Part shown: positions 26,400-36,429 of the stretch, piece after piece | Position numbering within the stretch: the stretch's first letter is position 1 | Layout: every line of letters begins with the position of its first letter | Made by a program: the position numbers and the translations under genes | Notes under the pieces: generated by a model | What the model saw: the letters and a program-made list of their open reading frames with translations, nothing else | Databases searched by the model: none | Told to the model about the DNA's origin: nothing | Assembly (NCBI RefSeq): GCF_016808095.1 | Contig: NC_068978.1 | Location: 22,436,806 to 22,500,805 of the forward strand | Origin: Vigna angularis | Taxonomy: Eukaryota > Streptophyta > Magnoliopsida > Fabales > Fabaceae | DNA length: 64,000 nucleotides | Direction of reading: 5' to 3'

Positions 26400-29036
26400 A
26401 TGCAGGGAAACATCCGTACAAGGAGGACTGTGTCATCTGAACCACTCCTTGCGGATCCAGAGATTGAGAAAGCAGCTAGAAGGAACAATAGTGACACTAG
26501 GAAACGAAAAGCTCTAGCAACACAAGCTGCTCTTGAATCGTCATCTTCTTTCAACAATCAAGACATAGAATCTTTTGATTCTTCTTCTGTGAACGGGATG
26601 GCTGGCGCAGGACCACCTCCAAGGAGAACCATAGGGGACTCAATAACCTACACAAGCCCGAGGAATTTCTCAAGCATTGTAAGGCCCACTATGAGTGACA
26701 AGCTGGCAGAAATGAAGCCTGCTCTACTCCAGCTCATTAGTTCAAACCAATTTTCTGGCCTGGACAATGAAGACCCTCATGCGCACTTGATCACCTTCTA
26801 TGAGTTATGTGGTACTATGGGTGTACAAGGGGAGGATGAAGAAGCATTGTACATGAGACTCTTCCCATTTTCTCTGAATGGCAAAGCAAAGGCTTGGCTC
26901 CAGTCACAGCCTAATCAAAGTCTTACGAGCTGGGAGGATGTGGAATATAAATTTCTAGCACGCTTCTTTCCACCATCAAAGAGCACAGAGGTGAAGGCTG
27001 CTATTGCTACTTTCGCCCAAGGAGTGGATGAACCACTTTGTGAAGCATGGGAAAGATTTAAATCTTTATTGAGAAAATGTCCCAGCCATGGATTCAGTCT
27101 AGAAATGCAAGTGCAAACTTTTTGTAATGGTTTGCAACCTCATACTAAGATGATACTAGATGCATCTTTTGGTGGTTCAGTACTATTTAAAACTGCTAAT
27201 GAAGCCATTGCGGTGATTGAAAATATGTCTTCCACTGACATGCGAAGCTAACATGGGAGAAATCCAACACAGAGGAGAGGAGTGTATGAACTGAGTGCCC
27301 AGGATGCTTTACTTGCACAGAATAAGCTTCTGGCTCAACAAATGGAACTCTTAACTCAACATATGGCCAAACTACCTCAGCAGTTACAAGCAATGCAAGC
27401 TCAACCTCAATCACATCATCAAGTAATGAGATGTGATTTCTGTGGAGATAACCACCCCAACGGCCATTGTCAAAGTCCTAGTACGTCCCAACCTGAAGAA
27501 GTCAATTATATGGGAAATCAAGGTCGACAACACTTCTTCAACAATCATTTCCCTAATCCTTCCAATCAAGGGTGGAGACAAAATCAAGAAGCTTCTAGCA
27601 GTAAAAATCCGTATCAACTTGCACAGCATTATCAACCTCAAAATGATCGGACTTCAAAGCTAGAAGATACCTTGCAAATGTTCATACAACAGTCCATCCA
27701 AAACCAGAAAAATACTGATGCATCTATAAAGAATCTGGAAGTGCAAGTTGGTCAATTGGCTAAGCAATTAGCAAACCAACAGGGTGGACAATTTACTGCA
27801 AATACGCAAGTCAACCCCAAGGAAGAATGTAATGTAATATTCACAAGAAGTGGGAAAGAGGTTGGAAGAAAAGAAGAAGAAAAAGAAAAGCCAGAAGAAA
27901 AAGAACAAGAAAAGAATGAAGAGGAAGATCAAGAAATAATTGAAGAAGAGATTGTTGAAGGTGGAGAAGAGAATAAAAAATTTGAAAAAGAGAAAAACCA
28001 AAAAGAGAAAGAGATAGTGAAACAACTTCCTTACCCAAAAATCCCATCTGCTAAAGGGAAGGAGAAACAATTGGCTCGGTTTAAGCAAATATTTGATCAA
28101 CTTGAGATTACCATGCCATTGACCGAAGCACTACAACAAATTCCTGCCTACGCAAAGTACATGAAGCAAATCCTCAACAAAAAGAATAGGTATTTAGATG
28201 AGGAAACAATTGAAGTACAAGGGAATTGTAGTGCCATCATGCAGAAAACCCTTCCTCCCAAATTTAAAGATCCGGGAAGTTTTACCATTCCATGCACTAT
28301 TGGAAATCATGATATAGGTAGAGCTCTCGTTGACTTGGGAGCTAGCATCAATCTGATACCTTTATCCATGCTTAAGAAGATTGGTGGTCTTGAAGTCAAG
28401 CCTACAAGAATGATGCTGCAGCTGGCAGATAGATCCATCAAATACCCTTATGGTGTAGTGGAAGATGTGGTGGTCAACATAGACAAACTCCAATTCCCAG
28501 TGGACTTTGTAGTTATGGACATGGAGGAATCTGCAGATGTACCACTCATCCTTGGAAGACCTTTCATGAAGACAGCCAAGGTTGTCATTCATGTGGAAGA
28601 AGGAACAGTGAAATTGAAAGACCAAGATGAGGAGGTGACTTTCAACGTCTTTGGGGTTGAGCAGCAAAATCATGAAAAAGAGACTAGTCTTGAAGCTACA
28701 GATGAACTTCTATCAATTACTAGTCTAACAGAGCAAGCTGCCAAGTTGGTAAAGAGGAGCCTTAGTTGTTTATCTCCAAGAGTAAAGGAAGAAGAAGAAG
28801 AAAAGGAAGAGGAATTAGTTCACCAAAATCCTGTGATGGCAAGCGATGAGCCCAAACCTGGCAAACCAGTGAGATTCAAGAATAGGTTATGGGTCATCAA
28901 GAACATAAAGATAAATGGAGTGCTTGAGATAGAGGCTCCATATTCTAGGAGAGTCAAGGTGGTGACTAGGAAATTGCTGAGAGGATGTTGGTGTCATGAC
29001 AAGAAGAAGCATTCCAACATCAAAAATCAAACTTGA
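26400..29036 (+). pseudogene. gag-protease of the Athila-like element, split by one in-frame stop
   Basis: The frame from 26400 encodes a 283-residue gag with the capsid pattern (NFSSIVRPTMSDKLAEMK, AKAWLQSQPNQSLTSWEDV, FLARFFPPSKSTEVKAAIATF, ESWERFK-like EAWERFKSLLRKCP). A TAA at 27249-27251 interrupts it. The same frame resumes at once and stays open for 584 codons from 27282. That second part has a glutamine-rich stretch, a CDFCGDNHPNGHC zinc-knuckle-like motif, a long Glu/Lys-rich coiled region (27850-28020), and an aspartic protease with the DLGASINLIPLSML active site (28331-) and LILGRPF flap partner (28549-). The frame ends before any polymerase domain. One stop is the only visible break, so the copy may have been inactivated recently or may rely on readthrough. 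Confidence 0.88.
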
Positions 29037-29039
29037 GCT

Positions 29040-29740
29040 TAATGATGTCAAGCTAATGACGTTAAACAAGCGCTTACTGGGAGGCAACCCAGCTTTCTAA
29101 CCTTTTCTCTTGTTTGTTTTTATTTTTTGAGTGTTGTTTGATTGTATGTTTTAATGTGTAGTGTGTTGTCTTTGTTTTAAACCATGCTTGTGTGAAGAAC
29201 AACCAAGGTGAATTTTTGAGTTGATTGTTAGATTGTTGAAGGATATAGTGCATTGATGTGAATTAGAGATGTGAAACTGTTTTGGCTATTTTCTGGGCTG
29301 TTTTAAGATGTTTTCAAATTGCCTTTCTTAAGCCAATAGCCAAAAATGTTGCCTAACTTGTGGAATTTCAAAACTTTGAAAGAATGACTTCAATTTGCAA
29401 CTTGAGTGCTCCAATTCAATTCCTTGGGTTTTGAACAAGTTTGTTTAATAATAATATAAGATTCTGGAGCATCTCAAGTGATTTGAAGTTCAAATTCACA
29501 AAAACCCGAGTTAGGTAGCTTGGAAATCAGTTTCTGCATAATCTGCAGAAACTCACGCCTGGCGCCTCCTACACTAGAGGGCGCCTGGCGCCAGATCGTC
29601 CAGCCTGACCATTCCTTCTCTGATTCTGCATTTGGCTGGGTCACAACACCACGCCGGGCGCCGCATGACCTATGAGGCGCCGGGCGCAACTTCTGCAGCT
29701 AACTTTCTGAGTGCACAGTTGAATGGCCCAATTCAAATAA
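29040..29740 (+). other. Non-coding internal region replacing the polymerase domain
   Basis: The stretch follows the protease frame and begins with an AAGCGCTTACTGGGAGGCAA word commonly seen after pol or gag in Athila-group elements (recalled). No reverse transcriptase, RNase H or integrase motif is readable in any frame. Two GC-rich inverted-repeat modules sit at 29553-29592 and 29651-29687. Confidence 0.7.
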
Positions 29741-30820
29741 CCTAACCCTAAACCCATCCCCACTCACTCACGCACATTCGCACGCACTCCCCTTTCTCTC
29801 CACTTCACGTTTTTCACTCTTCTCCACTCCAATTCACCTAAATCAACTTCCTTCTCACAAATTTCCAGCCCACACACCACATTGCTGCTGCCACCACCGT
29901 TTGAACCCCTTCATTCTTTCTTTACTCACTCTCGGTCCATCTCCACCCAAGCACTCTCCCAATTCAAAAATCCACACACCAACCTAATCACATTCTCTGT
30001 GAATCAAGTAAGCTTTTCACTCTTTTCTATTGTTTATTCCTTCACAATGCTTAGCCTTGGTTGTTCATCATGTACATGGTTTGAATTTGACCTAGGGTAG
30101 TTTAATTTCAGTTCAATTAGAGTGTTATTTGTGATAGCTGCTGGTTAGGACTCGAATTCTTGCTTTCATTGTCAGATTCGAACACACACACACAATCACA
30201 GTGGCTGGAATGCAGAATCTGGGTTTTCCCCAATTCTGCATGTCGCGCCAGGCGCCTGCTGGCTGTGCGGCGCCGGGCGCGACTCCCTCTGCCCAAGTTT
30301 GGAACTTTGTTGTGGTGTGTCCTGCAGCTTTTGTTTGTTGTTTAAATGTTGTTTTTGATGAATTTTTGACTGAGCTGTGATTATATCTGAGTTTGACCTA
30401 TATTAAAGTAGCAAAAGTGTGTTGATTCATGGAGTTTTGCTTGTGCCTTGGCTATTGATGATTTGTTTTCCCTGAGTTATGCATCATTACATCATCTAAA
30501 CTTAATCTCTTACACTCAAACTGAGCCAGCAGCTGAGATGCCAAAAAGCCAGAATCTGCATAAAATGCTGTCACGCCCGGCGCCTACTGACTTGTGCGGC
30601 GCCCGGCGTGACCACCCTTGACAGCAACCAGAATTTTTGTTGTTTTGCTGCTTTGGCTTCATTTCTTCATTGATCAGGGCTTTTCTTTGATATGTTTTGA
30701 CTGTGTGGTTTGGGTGCATACCATTGAAAGCATTTGGTACATCATGATGTAAGCTAATGATGAATTTACTCATGAATCTAAACGCATTTATCTTCTTGAA
30801 CTCTACCTTATTTTGCAGCA
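29740..30820 (+). promoter_or_regulatory. Leader exon and 811-bp intron upstream of the second ORF
   Basis: A C/T-rich, plant-UTR-like block (29755-30007) ends in a good donor, ATCAA/GTAAGC (30008). A T-rich acceptor, TTATTTTGCAG (30818), directly precedes CAATGG, whose ATG opens the second ORF. This suggests the downstream ORF is expressed from a spliced message, by its own promoter or from the genomic RNA. Two hairpin modules lie in the intron (30243-30282 and 30570-30612). Confidence 0.55.
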
Positions 30821-31954
30821 ATGGCTTCTTCATCTGGGTCCAAGAGGATTAAGACCACTGCTGGTCTAAGGGAAAACAGAAGGAAAGAGAAGATATACTC
30901 TGATATCTTCTTAACCAAGGACCATAAGAAGCACTTCTCCAATGTCCAGAACAGAAAACTTTTGATGGAGAGGAAAGTCACCCTTCTACCTCAAGATGTG
31001 CCAGACTTCTCCAATGAGATTATGGAAAGGCAATGGAGCCATTTAACCACATACCCAGAACCTGCCAATATAGCCATTGTCCAGGAATTCTATGCCAACG
31101 CCAAATCCTTCTCTCCGGACACAGAACCCTTCTGGAGCTATGTGCGTGGTCAGCGGATTTCATTCGATGCTGACACTATAAATGAGTTCCTCAACACGGA
31201 GTGGGAAGATGATGATGAAATATGTGGCTACGCCGAGTTGATGGCGACTGAGCTAGACCATGAGGAGATTGAGCAAGCCTTATGTATTACAGGAGGCACA
31301 TTTCAAAGAAATAGGCAGCAACAACCTCTTCATATCAAGAGGGTACACCTCAGTTCTCTCAGCCGTCTATGGATGCCTCTTGTGCATTCCAACATTTCAC
31401 CGTGCACACATGTCTCTGATGTCACGGTTAACAGAGCTGTCATCTTATATGCCATTCTCACTGGACGCTCTGTAAACATGGGGAAACTAATAGCTAATGA
31501 GATACGCAACTGTGCGAATTCAACCAAAGCTCCCCTTGGACATCCGTCTCTGATCACACATCTCTGCAAGCAAGAAGGAGTAGACACTACTATTCCACCG
31601 TTCGAGCATCCCAGGAAACCGATTGATATGGGGTATTATACCCAATTTTGTTTGGATGTAGATGATGGAGTTGCCAGTCCACCACCGAGATCGCCGAGGA
31701 GACATGCCAGACAGCGACCTATTCCCCGACGTCCTCCGCCACCACCATCACCTCCAGCTGATCCTTCACAGATGACAGACTCGAGCCTTGCATTGATTAA
31801 TGCAAAATTGGAGGCGGTAAATCGGATTGGCCAGGCGCATGCAGAGATGATGAGGCATGTTTATGCAGCATCCCATCCAGGTTTCATGACATCGGAGCAA
31901 TACAGCACCTTCGTTGCTTGGCCTGGGGACCAGTCCTTTCCTGCTGGGGGGTAG
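30821..31954 (+). CDS. Second ORF: putative plant transposon protein (Athila env-position ORF)
   Basis: The 377-residue product begins MASSSGSKRIKTTAGLRENR. It carries the recalled pattern of the putative plant transposon protein domain (PF20167-like) at about residues 75-265: IVQEFYANA, VRGQRISFDADTINEFLN, LWMPLVHSNISPCTHVSDVTVNRAVILYAILTGRSVNMGKLIANEI and LGHPSLITHLCKQEGV. A Pro/Arg-rich linker (about 285-315) follows, then a helical segment. There is no signal peptide or membrane segment, so it is env-position only, not env-like in structure. The frame stops just after a run of six G (31946-31951); an Asp/Glu-rich stretch with its own stop (31977-32054) lies one frame over, so the C-terminal tail is probably lost by a single-base length change. 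The biochemical function of this family is unknown. Confidence 0.8.
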   Translation: MASSSGSKRIKTTAGLRENRRKEKIYSDIFLTKDHKKHFSNVQNRKLLMERKVTLLPQDVPDFSNEIMERQWSHLTTYPEPANIAIVQEFYANAKSFSPDTEPFWSYVRGQRISFDADTINEFLNTEWEDDDEICGYAELMATELDHEEIEQALCITGGTFQRNRQQQPLHIKRVHLSSLSRLWMPLVHSNISPCTHVSDVTVNRAVILYAILTGRSVNMGKLIANEIRNCANSTKAPLGHPSLITHLCKQEGVDTTIPPFEHPRKPIDMGYYTQFCLDVDDGVASPPPRSPRRHARQRPIPRRPPPPPSPPADPSQMTDSSLALINAKLEAVNRIGQAHAEMMRHVYAASHPGFMTSEQYSTFVAWPGDQSFPAGG

Positions 31955-32059
31955 ACCTCAGGCTGGCACTGCTGCTATGGATGAGGATGACGATGACGAG
32001 GAGGAGGAGGATGATGACGATGACGCGGTAGACGAGGACGAGGACTCAGACTGACTGAT

Positions 32060-33309
32060 GGCCATCACAGCAGGAGTCGTTTTTTCTTTATTTTTTCTTC
32101 TGTTTTCAGTCGTTATTTTACTTTTAGGTTCTTTAAATTATTGAACATAAACATCTTTTATGCATTTGGTTTGACAGTATGAGTTGATGTGTGAAAATCT
32201 GGTTGTTATGCTTTCTGTATGTGATTGAACGTGTGGAAATAGCTTATTTGATTGAGCATTGATTGTTGATGTGTTCACTGAGTTATGTTAATGCTTGGGG
32301 AGTCGATTGCAGTCAAAATTCATGACATTGTGTTTAGAAGAGTATGGAATCTTAATCAACAGGATGAGATTTAGTGCCTTATAATTTTTGCTGTGTGATT
32401 GCTATCATGCTAGATCACAATTGACTTTGCCTGAGTTTCTAAAATTTGAACTATCTACTTGTTGTTGAATTTGATCAAGGCATTCTTTTCTCACCTTACA
32501 TATACTTTAGCCATTCAACCACAAATGTAAAAAGATCTTTCCTCTTTGTACCTTAAGCTTATTGAAAATTCCCTGAACTTTTCTACCTTGAGCTGAATAG
32601 AACATGCATCTGCATTACAGGAGAATAGTCCAAGTTTGGGGGGAAAATATGGTGTATTGAGAAAAAAGACAAAGATGGAAAAGTAAGAAAAAAGAGAATA
32701 AGAAAAGAGCTTAATGAAAAACAGTTGGGTATAAGTTTGAAATTGGTAATAGTACATGAGGAGCAAAAAGAGAAGTTTATTTGCATGAAGTGAATTACTT
32801 AATCTCTCAGCTCAAGATCCTTTGAATTCCAGAAAAACCATGATTCTTTCTTAGCCCAATCACATTACAAGCCAAACAAAGTCCTTGTGTTATCAACTTA
32901 CTTGTGATGTGTTTGATTTGATTGAAACGAAAGGCAAAGTTAAATTGTGTGATATTATGACTGCAGAGTGAGCGTTATACACCCCTATACACCAATGCAT
33001 TAGAGTGAAACACTTTCCAGGTGAGGATTGATTCCATACATCAAGTGAAACACTCTGTCATGCTTGTTGATTTCTTTTGCACCCTTTGCATTGTGACCAT
33101 AATTGTTTATAGGTGAACACCTCTGTTGTGCTTGATTGATGACAGCTGTATATATCCATTATGTTCTTTCTATTAGGTGCTAACGCAGGTTTTTCACTTC
33201 TTGAAATTAAAGGATATCTCAAATTTGAAACCAATGCATTTGAATGTTTGTATTCTAGAATAGTTTACCATTTGCTTGAGGACAAGCAAGGTTCTAAGTT
33301 TGGGGGAGT
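32060..33309 (+). other. 3' internal region with two polypurine-tract-like motifs
   Basis: No gene is seen. AAGTTTGGGGGGAAAA occurs at 32632-32647. AAGTTTGGGGGAG at 33296-33308 directly abuts the 3' LTR and is the expected plus-strand primer for reverse transcription. The first copy is internal and resembles a second polypurine tract. Confidence 0.7.
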
Positions 33310-34446
33310 TGATAATGACCAATTTTACTTCATTATCCAACATCAAATTGATGGAAATTGTCAACTCTTCCTTTACTTCTAGTCTTGTTTAACTCAATTT
33401 CTTGTTATTTGTAAGTGATTACATCATAAGTTGTAATTAGCCCTTTTGATGGCTAATCCCCATTCAAAGAAGCTGGGAGAAGCTACCCACCAAAGAACAT
33501 TGCCAAAACCCAAGAAATGAGAGAAGAGTAGCTGAAAAGATGAAGAACCCAGGCTGCTGCAGAGAGTCACGCCGGGCGCCTACTGACCTAGGCGGCGCCG
33601 GGCGTGACAATGCTGACCGAGAGCGCGCCTGGCGCCTGTCTGTCGGGCCGCCGGGCGCCACTTTTGCTGATGTGGCAGAAACAGCTTATTTAGTTCTGGA
33701 ACGCGAAGGGGTTGGTATCTTTGGCAGCCCAGACGTGATTTGTACACCTTAGAGTAGCTGGAGGCGATCTTGGAGCTGTGGAAACACTTCTCCTTCCACC
33801 TTGGGTCTTCTCACTTCTTCCATTTCATCAATTTGTAAGATCAAGCTATCCATGACAATGGAGAGCTAGTTTCATTATTGTTGGGGATTGATGTAATCAC
33901 GGATCTTTTGTGCTAATTACAGTTGAATTGATTGATTATATGTCTATTCCATTGATTTCTAGTGTTTAATTCCTTCTCTTAAAGCTTGTGATGTTGTGTT
34001 CCACCATTGCATGATTCTAGGGTTTGCTTGATATTGGGAAATGTTGTGTAAATCTGGAATTGGATTAAATACCTAAGGGAAATTGTATCTAGGGATAGAA
34101 CTTGGACCTTTGGTTGTCTTAAATCTCAACTCTTAAAGCGGATGAACTTGTTAAAGTTTCTAAGGAATTAGAGTTTAAGAAGTAAGTCTAGGCTCTTTCT
34201 ACCAAGGGATTGGGTTGGAGTAATTTAGTTGATTGACTTTGGTTAATTAATGGAAAGAAAGTGAATTGTTTGCACAAAAGTGAAGTAGATGAGATCATAT
34301 CCCCAATAATACCATTTCATACCATTTCTAATCACTCGCATTTCTAGCGTTTAAGTTATCAAAGATCAACTTTTATCATTCTTGCATTATCTTTACTTTA
34401 ATCGTTTTAAAACCACAAAAATATGGAATCATTCTTTAGTCTAAAT
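33310..34446 (+). repeat. 3' LTR of the Athila-like element, 3'-truncated
   Basis: It is identical to 24971-26107 except for one noticed substitution. It stops at TAGTCTAAAT (34446), where the sequence switches to unrelated DNA beginning ATGGAATC. The missing part includes the LTR end, so no 3' target duplication can be read. The octamer ATGGAATC also occurs in the LTR at about 34422, hinting at a microhomology-driven deletion. Confidence 0.92.
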
Positions 34447-34968
34447 ATGGAATCTTAAAAATCCAAGATTCTCTAATCAAGGCACTTAAAAAGGAAACAG
34501 AGCAGCCTATGTGCGACCACACACGAAAAACCCGAAAAGGGAAAAAAGAGCGACATCGACGCTCTAAATCGCTACAAGACGTGTCATCACACAAGAAGGT
34601 GCTGAGAGTACGGAGGAGCTTTGACGAAAGCGTCATTGACGACACGATGGTCGCTTGGACAAGACGATTAAAACCGTGTGATCGTCGGTCGAAACTGGAA
34701 CTTCTGTAGTGACAGCGGTAGACAACAACGGTAGATGTAGTGGCAAAGGCAACATAATTTTTTTTTCAAAAGAACATTAGGCTCTAGATACCATGCTGAA
34801 TATAGTGAAAACTATGTATAGAATTAATCTCCCTTTTGTTGAATATGCACATAGGATTATCTATTTATAACAGAAGAGATATGTGTTAAGTTCAAAATAC
34901 AAATAAGAAATAATAACAAACAAACAAAAGATAAAGATAAATATACGATAAAGATAATATATCTAACA
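34447..34968 (-). mobile_element. Copia-type LTR, primer site and leader fragment (minus strand)
   Basis: Read on the minus strand, a 175-bp LTR begins TGTTAGATATAT at 34968 and ends TATATTCAGCA at 34794. It is followed by a primer-like TGGTATCTAGAGCC (34793-34780) and a leader running to the junction with the Athila-like 3' LTR at 34447. Small LTR size and the TATTCAACA/TGGTATCTAGAGCC junction match Ty1/copia elements. A second copy lies at 59180-59586. No second LTR is found near either copy. Confidence 0.65.
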
Positions 34969-34969
34969 C

Positions 34970-35640
34970 TTTTTAGTGAGAAAAAGTTTATTTAGCATCA
35001 ATTAAGAAAAAGTTGATGTTAAATAACTATTAGTTCCAATTTTTCATGCATGTGTATGTGACACTAAAATCAATTATGCTAATTCGTTGGCACTAGTTTT
35101 TGAAAATTGACTCTAACTAGGTGACTAAGCCATCATTAAGTCACCATTATTTTTAAATTAATTTTTTAATTAAAGTAATTTAAGGTTGACTTGACCAACC
35201 TTAATGATAGTAAATTAAAAAAATAATACCTTTATGTTCAAATAATATAAACAAATAAATAAATAAATATTTATAATGGATTAAGGAGATAAATGTAAAT
35301 GAAGAAGAGGTGACAAATATGAATGAAAGTGATGAGGAGAAGAATACAGATGAAAGAGATAAAAAACAATACATGTAGATGAAGGAGACACCGTAAAAGT
35401 ATGTGATTTTACCACGAGTTTATTTTTGCATTACCGACAGTTTTAACTCCTAGGAAATACAATTCCTGCAGTTGGCAAAACCGTTGAAAAAATCACCATC
35501 AACCAATAATTTCCAATAATTTTGTTCAAAACCGCTGCTACTTGCAGGGGTTCCTGGAAACCATCAATATTAGCTGGGGTTACTGAAAACCATCGGGACT
35601 TGCGTACTGCTAGGAATTTCTAAGTTTACTTACTTAGGGT
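34970..35640. other. Repeat-derived DNA, possible CACTA subterminal region
   Basis: At 35400-35640 the word pairs AAACCGCTGCTACTTGCAGGGG, GGAAACCATC and related forms recur, resembling CACTA subterminal repeats. The adjoining 35880-36420 segment encodes a CACTA-type protein relic. No CACTA terminus was located, so the call is tentative. Confidence 0.3.
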
Positions 35641-35879
35641 TTCAAAAATCGTTAGTAATGCAAATAAATTTTTTTTATAATTCAAATGATTTGGTGAATT
35701 TGATTAACATGAAATATGTTTAATAATAAATCATAACATGAAACTAAAAGTAATTATTATTATTATATAAAACAATTGTGAACATTAAAAATACAAATAG
35801 TTAGTGAACTTAAGAAATAAATATGTTTAGTCCTAAAAATTAAAAATAACCATGTATGAATAACAATAATTAATCTTCT

Positions 35880-36420
35880 TGTTCTTTGTTTTCTTCATCA
35901 TTTGGTAGGCTTCCTTGATCAAATGCCTATAATATAAAATAATAGTTAGTTGATAATATACTAAAAATAAATTATTAGACAAATTTTAAAATTATTACAA
36001 TGATGGTTGAAAAATGTTAAAATGTGAAGACAATTGACCATGTTAATTTTGCAACATAAAGGTCATCATTGTCTTCATTTTATTGACTTATGATGTCAAT
36101 CAAGATACCTGAGATGGAAAAAATAATTTGAAAAGTAAGAACATTTTTAGCCAAGTTATTATAAAAGCAAAAAAATAAGTAAATAGTGGTAAAATATGTA
36201 TAAACATGAGTTTGTAATTCTAAATAAGAAGGAGAAGATGAAGATGATCCACTATGGTAAGGATCATTGATTCCAAAGATTTTAGATGGGTAAGGACCCA
36301 AACCTAGACCATGAATGTGTCCACAATGCTTTTGTTTTCCTAAAGCAAGAGCCAATGAATTTGAACTTGATATTTCTTTTTGTGTTTAGAGGATGATGTT
36401 ATTGTAGATTCAAATGCTTC
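35880..36420 (-). pseudogene. En/Spm (CACTA) transposon protein C-terminal relic
   Basis: On the minus strand, 36420-36190 reads EKIEAFESTITSSSKHKK, then SNSLALALGKQKHCGHIHGLGLGPYPSKIFG and a Ser-rich tail. LALGKxxHxGxxxGLGxGPxPSK is the recalled signature near the end of plant Ptta/En/Spm-type transposase proteins (ALGTxEHxGRVRGxG). Further frame pieces with DDLYVAKLTW occur at about 36070-35990, and DQGSLPNDEENKEQED ends at about 35875. Introns and stops break the frame. Confidence 0.45.
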
Positions 36421-36429
36421 AATTTTTTC

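Larger units (their letters stand above)
24971..34446 (+). mobile_element. Young non-autonomous Athila-like (Ty3/gypsy) LTR retrotransposon
   Basis: A 1246-bp 5' LTR (TG...CA, 24971-26216) is followed by a tRNA-Asp-type primer site. A gag-protease frame, a second ORF of the putative plant transposon protein type and a polypurine tract come next, then a 3' LTR at 33310-34446 lacking its last 109 bases or so. The LTRs align without gaps at a constant offset of 8339, and only one substitution was noticed by eye (near 24999/33338), so insertion looks recent. No reverse transcriptase, RNase H or integrase motif was found between 29037 and 33309; the element would depend on an autonomous relative. 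The 5' target site is CACTA; the 3' copy is lost with the truncation. Confidence 0.9.

Noticed and set aside
27768..28100. Phe/Leu-rich minus-strand frame
   Set aside because: It is the antisense of the Glu/Lys-rich part of the gag-protease frame.
30821..31954. Second ORF as a true retroviral-type envelope gene
   Set aside because: No signal peptide, membrane segments or glycosylation-rich ectodomain are visible; it matches a plant transposon-protein pattern instead.
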